Assembly (NCBI GenBank): GCA_964540655.1
Contig: CAZINR010000024.1
Location: 1-19,803 of the forward strand
Direction of reading: 5' to 3'
DNA: 19,803 bases
DNA from: CAZQBY01 sp964540655
GTDB taxonomy: Archaea > Altiarchaeota > Altiarchaeia > JAFGQM01
The notes under the pieces were generated by a model. It was not told where the DNA came from. It worked only from the letters and a program-made list of their open reading frames with translations, and did not search any database. A program made the translations under genes and the position numbers. Positions 12,724-18,801 of this stretch are shown in pieces. The first letter of the stretch is position 1, and each line of letters opens with the position of its first letter.

Positions 12724-14418
12724 ATGCATCTGAAGGTCGCGGCCGTGGTTTTAGTGGTGATTGCCGTAGCCTCCGCAGAATCGCCCTGGAAGGCGACCGA
12801 CATGGAGGCTAGGGTGACGTTCTCTGGAAAGGTTGACGTTTTCCACACTGCAGAGACCTCCAACGTCAACTGGGTGGAGGGCCAGTTCTACATAGTTCCT
12901 CTGGAGGCCGCGGCCCAGTCGGCGAGGCTTGTGAGCATATGGCCCGAGGACTACAGGTTCGAGGAAGATGTCTCGGGTAACCGATATCTGGTTTTCAGAT
13001 GGAACAGGCCAGCCGAAGACGTCCTGTCATACGAAGTCGTATGGGACGTCTCTACAAGCGCCTTCAGCAGCACACTCCAGTCTTGGGGGAATCTGAACAG
13101 CACATATGAAAGCGATATCAAGACTTTCCTTGGCGTCGACGAACTGACTGTATGGACTCCGTATATGAAAGCCAAGGCAGAGGACATAGTTGACGGCTCC
13201 GAAAGCGTCATGGACGCCGCAAAGCGCCTGACCAACTGGGTTCACTCCTCCCTCACCTATGATCGGGACTTCTGGGAAGTCACCTCCACCGCGGAAAAGA
13301 CATTTTGCAGCAGGAAGGGCGTGTGCGACGAGTTCACCAACCTCTTCATAGCCATGTCAAGGAGCGTGGGCATACCCACGAGATACGTGGAGGGCCTTGT
13401 CTACAGCGGGGAAGAGTGGAATTTCCACGCATGGGCAGAGGTATATGTAGACGGTGAATGGGTCAGCATAGACCCGACCTACAACGAGATCGGCTTCGTG
13501 GACGCGACACACATCGCGCTGGCCAAGGTCAAGGGAGACGCGGACGTCTACAACCGGATAAGGTGGGCCGGCGTCAGCGTGAGGGCCAATTTCGGCAGAG
13601 ACGAGAAGAGCATCGAGATAGAGGAGTTGGGCGGAAAAGAGGTCATAGAGATTAGCATGAACCTTCCCGAGAGGATTGGGGACTCTTCGCAGCTCGAAAT
13701 AACGGCGAAGCCGACCAACACCCTTGAATCCAAAGTCGTAGCGACATGCATGATAAACATGCCCAAAGAGATGATACTGGCCGACGAGAAAGAGAAGTCG
13801 GTGATGTTAAATGCGCTCGGGGAAGGCGAGATATCGTGGAAAGTCGCATCGCCGGCCGGGCTGGACAAAAACTGGCTGCACCAGATGCCGATTGAGATAC
13901 ACTGCTTCCCCAAGGGTGAGGCAACGTCCAAAGTGACCGTAGACCCAAGGAAATCCGGGAAGTTGTCGGTAGAGGCAGTCATAGTCGATTTGGCAGTGCT
14001 GAGCGAGGAGGAGGCTCTTGTCAGGGTGAGGAACGACGGCACCATAGAGCTCGGCGAGATAGATGTGCATCTTTGCCTGCAGAACGGCGAGAAGAGATGC
14101 TCGACCAGAACTTTAGAGAATTTGAAGCCTGGTGGCATAGCCGACGTGAAATTCGAGGTCGAGGCAGAAGAGGGGGACACCGTCTCCGCGACCCTGGAGG
14201 CTGAAGAGCTAGAGTCAGTGACGGCCGAGACCAAACTTGAAAAGTTGGAGGCGCCTGAAGAGCCTGAGCCCGCAGCCATGCCGGCAGGCAATGCGGAAAC
14301 TTCCATGGAGCCGTATGACCGGACTAGTGACACTTTCTTCCTGTTCATCATCGTGCTCGTGTCGGTCTCAGTAATTTCAGCGCTCATGGGCAGCATAATA
14401 GGGAAGAGCAAAAGGTAG
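12724..14418 (+). CDS. Exported, C-terminally anchored transglutaminase-like protein
   Basis: A 564-residue protein with an N-terminal signal peptide (1-19, MHLKVAAVVLVVIAVASA) and a C-terminal membrane helix (about 537-559) followed by KSKR, so the bulk faces outside. The transglutaminase-like core lies at about 163-290 with the Cys-His-Asp triad C201 (KGVCDEFTNLF), H235 (FHAWAEVYVDG) and D250 (SIDPTYNE). Members act as cysteine proteases, amidases or cross-linkers; which applies here is unknown. An N-terminal beta-rich domain (25-150) precedes it, and a CARDB-like beta domain (about 410-500, VRVRNDGTIELGEIDVHLCL) follows, then a Glu/Pro-rich linker. The frame is open upstream to 12454 but overlaps the divergent methyltransferase there; ATG 12724 fits the signal peptide and the TATA-like box. 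The gene may modify the Cys-rich surface proteins encoded nearby, an inference from location only. Confidence 0.9.
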   Translation: MHLKVAAVVLVVIAVASAESPWKATDMEARVTFSGKVDVFHTAETSNVNWVEGQFYIVPLEAAAQSARLVSIWPEDYRFEEDVSGNRYLVFRWNRPAEDVLSYEVVWDVSTSAFSSTLQSWGNLNSTYESDIKTFLGVDELTVWTPYMKAKAEDIVDGSESVMDAAKRLTNWVHSSLTYDRDFWEVTSTAEKTFCSRKGVCDEFTNLFIAMSRSVGIPTRYVEGLVYSGEEWNFHAWAEVYVDGEWVSIDPTYNEIGFVDATHIALAKVKGDADVYNRIRWAGVSVRANFGRDEKSIEIEELGGKEVIEISMNLPERIGDSSQLEITAKPTNTLESKVVATCMINMPKEMILADEKEKSVMLNALGEGEISWKVASPAGLDKNWLHQMPIEIHCFPKGEATSKVTVDPRKSGKLSVEAVIVDLAVLSEEEALVRVRNDGTIELGEIDVHLCLQNGEKRCSTRTLENLKPGGIADVKFEVEAEEGDTVSATLEAEELESVTAETKLEKLEAPEEPEPAAMPAGNAETSMEPYDRTSDTFFLFIIVLVSVSVISALMGSIIGKSKR

Positions 14419-14490
14419 CTTTTTTAACATCAAGTTTCTAAGTAAGCACTTTCTGGACACGCAGCAATCATGCGCTGCCGGTTCGATTAT
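14419..14490 (+). promoter_or_regulatory. Region before tRNA-Gly: TATA-like run and small hairpin
   Basis: CTTTTTTAAC (about 14419-14428) resembles the box before tRNA-Phe but lies 63-72 bp from tRNA-Gly, so it would give a leader of about 40 nt, or it terminates the upstream gene. A GCAGC/GCTGC hairpin sits at 14461-14478. No gene is seen. Confidence 0.3.
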
Positions 14491-14563
14491 GCGGTCGTAG
14501 TCTAGCCTGGTATGACATCGGCTTGCCAAGCCGGTAGCCCGGGTTCGAATCCCGGCGACCGCA
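14491..14563 (+). tRNA. tRNA-Gly(GCC), no intron
   Basis: A 73-nt tRNA. Acceptor GCGGTCG (14491-14497) pairs with CGACCGC (14556-14562), discriminator A14563, CCA not encoded. The anticodon stem is TCGGC/GCCGG with loop TTGCCAA, anticodon GCC at 14525-14527. The T arm is CCGGG-TTCGAAT-CCCGG. The D stem has three clear pairs with a T-T at the fourth. It matches the usual archaeal tRNA-Gly pattern. Confidence 0.95.
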
Positions 14564-14586
14564 CCTTAATCCTTCTTGGTTAGCCT

Positions 14587-14657
14587 CGGTGCGGCCACCT
14601 TATGTCGGGAAGGTCCGCTGGGCTTATGGTCTTCCCAACATCCCGGCGGGCGCACCG
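14587..14657 (+). ncRNA. Long imperfect hairpin downstream of tRNA-Gly, candidate structured RNA
   Basis: The basal stem CGGTGCG (14587-14593) pairs perfectly with CGCACCG (14651-14657). After a short mismatched zone an 11-position stem, ATGTCGGGAAG (14602-14612) with CTTCCCAACAT (14631-14641), pairs except for one C-A. The apical loop is about 18 nt. The stem starts 24 bp after tRNA-Gly and is followed by a T-rich stretch (14661-14670), so it could be cotranscribed with the tRNA. An alternative outer pairing GTGCGG/CCGCAC also exists. I found no ACA box, C/D boxes or clear kink-turn, so the class is unknown. Confidence 0.45.
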
Positions 14658-14671
14658 CACTTTCTTTCTTC

Positions 14672-14702
14672 AAATTTTTAAAGCCCCATCCATTATTAAA
14701 AC
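14672..14702 (+). promoter_or_regulatory. Promoter region of the Cys-rich repeat protein gene
   Basis: Two A/T boxes lie before the ATG at 14728: AAATTTTTAAAG (14672-14683) and TTATTAAAA (14693-14701). The second, about 27-35 bp upstream, would give a leaderless or near-leaderless mRNA. Confidence 0.35.
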
Positions 14703-14727
14703 GCATTTCAAACGCCAACTGAAAAAA

Positions 14728-16485
14728 ATGGAACCCATAGACCAATCTAACCCAGAGGGTGGCAACAAGGTCTTTCTTTTCGTGCTGCTCGCCCTTAGTG
14801 TCCTGATAGTGATACTGCTTCTGCTGATGGCGTCCGGCATCCTGCTCATGGGCGGGGCGACGGGAGACTTTGACCAGCTCTCCTGCCCGGCTGTAGGGCT
14901 CTGCCAGACAATCGTGTGCGACGACAGCGGATGCGTAGTCGAGACCGTGCCCGACTGCTGCGGTAACGGCATATGCGAAGCTTTGGAAGCTCCCTCGAAG
15001 TGCCCCATAGACTGCGGTGACGGGGGCGAGATAACGAAGGAGACGAGCTCTAGCGGCGAGGTTTACAATGAGTTCAACATAGGAGACGAGCTAAGCTGCC
15101 CGCCCAACAGCGGCGTGTCCGACGGCGCCATCTGCATATGCAACGAGAACGACTGCGGCGACGGCGTGGACAACGACGGCGACGGGCTTATAGACTGCCA
15201 CGACCCCGACTGCGGCTGCCTGCCGGAGGACTGCTCGCCCTGTCCGGACTGCCCGCCTTGCGATGGGTATAGCTGCGAGGACATGGATTCGGCGTACTGC
15301 AGGGAAGGGACCTGCCCGCCCGGCGAAGTCTGCACTTATGTGGCAGGCGGCTGCGAGTGCGAGCCCGAAGAGGGCGGATGCGAGGACGAGTGCGGCGATT
15401 ATCCCGACTGCCAAGAGTTCTGCGTCCTGCCGACCGGCGAGGGCGGCCAGTGCCAGATGGGAGATGACGGATGCTGCGAGTGCGTCCCGAACAGCAACTT
15501 CGACTGCACGGACCAGCAGCCGGGAACGTGCATGGAAGGAGCCTGCCCCCCCGGCTACGCATGCGAGTATGAAAACGGGGCGTGCGAATGCTTGGAAGAC
15601 GACGGCTATGACTGCGGAAGCGTATACACCGCGCGCTGCGAGGAGTATTCTTGCCCGCCCGGCCTGATATGCGAGTACATGGGCGAGGGCGAATGCGAGT
15701 GCCGCAAGCCTAGCGACTACGACTGTGAGGACATGGATTCCGCCTATTGCGGACAAGGGACCTGCCCGCCGGATTATGTCTGCGAGTATGTGGCCGGCGG
15801 CTGCGAATGCCAGCCGGACCAGGCCGAAGAGCGCTGCCAGAACAATCAGTTCCCGACTTGCGGGGGCTTCTGCCAGACCGGATTCCATTGTGACGCAGTC
15901 ATGACAGGAATATGCGGCTGCGTCCCCGACGAGGAGAACGACTGCGAGGACGATGCCGACAACGACGGCGACGGTTTGACGGACTGTCAGGACCCTGACT
16001 GCGAGGACGAACCGGAATGCGGAGGCTATGATTGCGCGCAGATGGACACCGCTTACTGCGGCCAGGGGACCTGTCCGCCTGGAGAGGTCTGCGAATACAC
16101 TGCCGGGGAATGCAGTTGCGTGGAAGAGGTCGATGGCGGCGAGCCCGATGGCGGCGAGCAGGGAACACCCTGCAGCCAGAGCTTCGGCGACTGCGACGCA
16201 GGATCATGCGACCCGGGCGAGAAGTGCGTGGCAGTCAGCGCCTCGATGTGCGAGTGCATACCTGAGAACGACTACAGCTGCAGCCACATAGAGGACACCG
16301 CATACTGCGGCACCGGCGAGTGCCCGGGCGACCAGGTCTGCGAGATAGTCGGAGGAGGCTGCGAATGCGTCACTCCATGCGAGGACATAAATGATGTGAT
16401 GGCCTGCTCAAACGGCTGGTGCCCGGGAAGCCAGGTCTGCATGGAGCGCGGCAATGGATGCGCGTGCGGCAACCTAGTCTTATAG
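14728..16485 (+). CDS. Membrane-anchored surface protein with about ten six-cysteine repeats (about 86 Cys)
   Basis: Function unknown; 585 residues. A hydrophobic anchor (15-42) near the N terminus puts the rest outside. Hand count gives about 86 cysteines, about 15% of residues. After a CGNGIC...CPIDC module (78-96) and a DNDGDGLIDCHDPDC calcium-binding-type motif (148-162), about ten repeats of 32-38 residues follow from 181. Each has the pattern C-x7-C-x4-C-x5-C-x6-C-x-C, best seen in YSCEDMDSAYCREGTC onward (181) and its near copy at 331. A second DNDGDGLTDCQDPDC motif (411-425) splits the array after repeat six. The protein is acidic with almost no hydrophobic core, so it should form a disulfide-locked rod, perhaps an adhesin or a surface stalk. 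The frame is open upstream to 14602, but ATG 14728 fits the anchor. A T-rich terminator follows. Confidence 0.85.
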   Translation: MEPIDQSNPEGGNKVFLFVLLALSVLIVILLLLMASGILLMGGATGDFDQLSCPAVGLCQTIVCDDSGCVVETVPDCCGNGICEALEAPSKCPIDCGDGGEITKETSSSGEVYNEFNIGDELSCPPNSGVSDGAICICNENDCGDGVDNDGDGLIDCHDPDCGCLPEDCSPCPDCPPCDGYSCEDMDSAYCREGTCPPGEVCTYVAGGCECEPEEGGCEDECGDYPDCQEFCVLPTGEGGQCQMGDDGCCECVPNSNFDCTDQQPGTCMEGACPPGYACEYENGACECLEDDGYDCGSVYTARCEEYSCPPGLICEYMGEGECECRKPSDYDCEDMDSAYCGQGTCPPDYVCEYVAGGCECQPDQAEERCQNNQFPTCGGFCQTGFHCDAVMTGICGCVPDEENDCEDDADNDGDGLTDCQDPDCEDEPECGGYDCAQMDTAYCGQGTCPPGEVCEYTAGECSCVEEVDGGEPDGGEQGTPCSQSFGDCDAGSCDPGEKCVAVSASMCECIPENDYSCSHIEDTAYCGTGECPGDQVCEIVGGGCECVTPCEDINDVMACSNGWCPGSQVCMERGNGCACGNLVL

Positions 16486-16512
16486 GTTGCTTTTTCTTTT
16501 CTTTTTTCCCTA
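16486..16512 (+). terminator. T-rich transcription terminator
   Basis: Right after the stop of the Cys-rich gene, T runs interrupted by single C's (16490-16509) match archaeal T-rich termination signals. No stem is needed. Confidence 0.55.
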
Positions 16513-16531
16513 GCTTAGTTCTAACTCTATC

Positions 16532-17539
16532 ATGAAGGAGGCTCTTCTCTGGGAAGAGGAAAAGGACAAGATACGCTGCTCCTTATGCAACCACCGCTGC
16601 CTGATAGCGGACGGCAAAAGAGGGGTTTGCGCAGTGCGCGAGAACCAGAAGGGCAAACTCTATTCACTGGTCTATGGCAAAATAGTCGCCGCGCACGTGG
16701 ACCCCATAGAAAAGAAGCCGCTCTATCATTTCTATCCGGGCCATTCGTCCTTCTCCATAGCCTCGGTCGGCTGCAACTTCCGCTGCTTGTTCTGCCAGAA
16801 CGCGGACATAGCCCAGCTGCCGCACGACCACGGCGGGCAGATTGTCGGAAGCGACAAAACGCCTGAGGAGATAGTGGACGAGGCGCTGGTGGACGGATGC
16901 GAGAGCATAGCCTACACCTACACCGAACCCACAATATGGTATGAGTTCTCCAAGGACTGCGGGGGGCTTGCGCGCAAGCAGGGCCTCAAGAACGTCTACG
17001 TCTCAAACGGGTTCATGACCAAGGAGATGGTAGATGATGCCGGGTTCATCGATGCGGCTAACATCGACCTCAAGGCTTTCAACGACGAATTCTACAAGAA
17101 GACATGCGGCGCGCGCCTGGCACCGGTGCTGGAGAGTTTGAAGTATCTGAAGAAAAAAGGCGTCTGGGTCGAAGTCACAACCCTCGTAATCCCCGGAAAG
17201 AACGACTCCGACGAGGAGCTAGAGCAGTGCGCGGAATTCATAGCTGAGGAGCTCGGCAGGGAAACACCCTGGCACCTGTCGGCATTCCACCCGGACTACA
17301 AGATGCGCGACGTCCCGCAGACGCCCGTTGAGACTTTAGTGCGCGCGTACCATATAGGGAAAGACGCGGGATTACACTACGTCTACGTGGGCAACGTGGC
17401 AATCGACACGGGCATAGACACAGTCTGCCCTAAGTGCGGGGAGAAGGTCATAAGGCGTAGGTGGATGCAGGTGCTGGAGAACGGGCTGGAAGACGGAAAA
17501 TGCCCGAACTGCGGACATTCGGTGGCGGGCCGTTTTTAA
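16532..17539 (+). CDS. amrS: AmmeMemoRadiSam system radical SAM enzyme (AmrS-like, COG1180)
   Basis: Radical SAM protein of the pyruvate-formate-lyase-activating type. Of 335 residues, the cluster motif C81-x3-C85-x2-C88 (GCNFRCLFCQN) binds the 4Fe-4S cluster that cleaves SAM. An N-terminal Cys set (C16, C19, C23, C33) and a C-terminal zinc ribbon (C299-x2-C302...C324-x2-C327) flank it. The sequence style (KPLYHFYPGHSSFSIASVGCNFRC, YTYTEPTIWYEF, LVIPGKNDSDEEL, GNVAIDTGIDTVCPKCG) is that of AmrS, usually found with Memo and AMMECR1 proteins, which are not in this window. Its substrate is not established. The next gene starts 1 bp after the stop, so the two are translationally linked. Confidence 0.92.
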   Translation: MKEALLWEEEKDKIRCSLCNHRCLIADGKRGVCAVRENQKGKLYSLVYGKIVAAHVDPIEKKPLYHFYPGHSSFSIASVGCNFRCLFCQNADIAQLPHDHGGQIVGSDKTPEEIVDEALVDGCESIAYTYTEPTIWYEFSKDCGGLARKQGLKNVYVSNGFMTKEMVDDAGFIDAANIDLKAFNDEFYKKTCGARLAPVLESLKYLKKKGVWVEVTTLVIPGKNDSDEELEQCAEFIAEELGRETPWHLSAFHPDYKMRDVPQTPVETLVRAYHIGKDAGLHYVYVGNVAIDTGIDTVCPKCGEKVIRRRWMQVLENGLEDGKCPNCGHSVAGRF

Positions 17540-17540
17540 A

Positions 17541-18485
17541 ATGAATCTGCCGTATCTGATAGGGCAATTGGCCAATACCTTTTCCCATAGGCTTCCGGGC
17601 GAGCTGACTTATCTGAGGGACAGCACAATAGGATACCGCGACCCCCTTGGATACCTTGCGAACAGATTCATCGAAGCCCCCAAAATATTGGAGGGGGGCT
17701 CATTGGAGCGGCCCATCACGGAACCGGAACTGTCCATTCACGTGCTGACGGGCAGGGAAAGCCTTCTGGAACTTTTTTGGTCTTTGGGAAGCTTTTACAA
17801 AGTGTCAGAGTCTGTCGGGGAGCTCAGGATACACAACGACGGCACGCTAAGCCCGGGGGATAAGGGGGCCATCGCGGACAAGTTCCCGAGCGCTAAGATA
17901 ATCGACCCGGAAGACTCTCTGAGAATCGCAAGGAAGAAACTGGCGGACTACCGGGAGATAGTTTCTTTCAGGAACGAATACCGGGGGCATGCTCTGCTGA
18001 AGAAGCTCATCGACCCGTACGTGGTCTCTGAAAAGAGATTTCTGCTGATTCTGGACACCGACGTCCTATGGTTCAAAAACCCGGACTTTCTGCGCGAGGA
18101 ACTAAGGAGCAAGGCTCCCCACTCGATCATGATGCGAGAGGGCAGTGCCCCGAATTTCGTTTATTTCAGGGGCGGGGAGAGGTCTGACTTTAAGAAATCG
18201 TTTTTGAACAGCGGGATAGTATTTTACGAGAGAGGCAGCATGGATTTAGACATTCTTTCTGATTATCTGACCGGCATAGATTGCTCTAAGGAATCGAGTT
18301 TCAAGTATTTTTTAGAGCAGGTCGGTTATTCATATTGCCTCAGACAATTAAAAGCATTGCCTGAACAGAGATTCAGCATAGAGTTGCCCGTCGATTCCAG
18401 AACCGTAGCGCGACATTACACGCACCCCAGAAGGGCGCTGTATTACATTGAAGGCATTCCTATTTTGAAGAGTAGTCTCCTGTAG
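17541..18485 (+). CDS. GT-A-like glycosyltransferase, putative
   Basis: A 314-residue soluble protein. The segment RFLLILDTDVLWFKNPDFL (166-184) has the D172-x-D174 metal-binding motif in the beta-strand-DxD-strand setting of GT-A nucleotide-sugar transferases (family 8/24-like "LDTDVLFF" proteins). Downstream SFLNSGIVFYERGSMDLDIL (about 219-238) fits the acceptor-side "NSGV" motif, and H303-type residues near RHYTHPRR may complete the site. The N-terminal 60 residues are unassigned. Donor and acceptor are unknown; decoration of surface glycoproteins would suit the neighbouring sequon-containing exported proteins, but that is inference. It starts 1 bp after amrS, and a block of inverted repeats follows 4 bp after the stop. 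Confidence 0.72.
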   Translation: MNLPYLIGQLANTFSHRLPGELTYLRDSTIGYRDPLGYLANRFIEAPKILEGGSLERPITEPELSIHVLTGRESLLELFWSLGSFYKVSESVGELRIHNDGTLSPGDKGAIADKFPSAKIIDPEDSLRIARKKLADYREIVSFRNEYRGHALLKKLIDPYVVSEKRFLLILDTDVLWFKNPDFLREELRSKAPHSIMMREGSAPNFVYFRGGERSDFKKSFLNSGIVFYERGSMDLDILSDYLTGIDCSKESSFKYFLEQVGYSYCLRQLKALPEQRFSIELPVDSRTVARHYTHPRRALYYIEGIPILKSSLL

Positions 18486-18489
18486 CTGG

Positions 18490-18540
18490 TGTCAAAAACC
18501 ACCGGTCGGAGACCGGTGGCATGTTCCTTGGTTTTTGACA
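18490..18540. repeat. Nested inverted repeat (51 bp) with 11-bp terminal arms
   Basis: The ends TGTCAAAAACC (18490-18500) and GGTTTTTGACA (18530-18540) are perfect complements. Inside is a 9-bp hairpin, CCACCGGTC-GGA-GACCGGTGG (18499-18519). The layout resembles a tiny terminal-inverted-repeat element or a bulky terminator of the upstream gene. Confidence 0.65.
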
Positions 18541-18544
18541 GATA

Positions 18545-18586
18545 TTTTCCACCGGTGACGCCACCGGTCAATAGACCGGTGGAAAA
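18545..18586. repeat. Second inverted-repeat block with competing hairpins
   Basis: TTTTCCACCGGT (18545-18556) pairs perfectly with ACCGGTGGAAAA (18575-18586). The same right arm (GACCGGTGG, 18574-18582) also pairs with CCACCGGTC at 18561-18569 across an AATA loop, so two structures exclude each other. With the previous block there are five copies of CCACCGGT in both orientations within 84 bp. Confidence 0.65.
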
Positions 18587-18591
18587 GTCCT

Positions 18592-18602
18592 GATTTTTAT
18601 AC
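18592..18602 (+). promoter_or_regulatory. TATA-like box for 5S rRNA
   Basis: GATTTTTATAC lies about 20-30 bp before the 5S 5' end, the expected archaeal spacing. It sits right after the inverted-repeat block. Confidence 0.55.
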
Positions 18603-18621
18603 CCCATGTTTCTAAATAACC

Positions 18622-18738
18622 GACCAACGGCCATAGCGGGGTGGTCACACCTGGTCTCATCTCGAACCCAGAAGTTAAGAACCCCAGCGATCCGGCCGGT
18701 ACTGCGCAACGCGTGGGAAACCCGGGACGCTGTTGGTC
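18622..18738 (+). rRNA. 5S ribosomal RNA
   Basis: Ends pair in a 10-bp helix I: GACCAACGGC (18622 onward) with GCTGTTGGTC (ending 18738), one G-T. Inside are the conserved 5S stretches GGTGGTCACACCTGG, CATCTCGAACCCAGAAG and TTAAG...CCCCAGCG, plus the GGGAAACCC region. At about 117 nt it is normal for archaea. It stands alone with its own TATA-like box; no 16S, 23S or rRNA operon is adjacent. The exact ends may differ by a few bases. Confidence 0.95.
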
Positions 18739-18801
18739 ACTTCATCCTTACTGTCCAGCGAAAGCTGGGCTCTGAGATATGCTATGGGGATGAGCCACAA
18801 A

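Noticed and set aside
14587..14657. H/ACA guide RNA behind tRNA-Gly
   Set aside because: No ACA box follows the basal stem and no kink-turn is visible; kept only as an unclassified structured candidate.
18490..18586. A short CRISPR array built of CCACCGGT repeats
   Set aside because: Repeats are 8-12 bp in both orientations with irregular 4-30 bp spacing; no CRISPR-length repeat or spacer, no cas gene.
18443..18709. 88-residue minus-strand frame across the inverted repeats and 5S
   Set aside because: It reads through palindromes and the 5S rRNA gene; no coding character.
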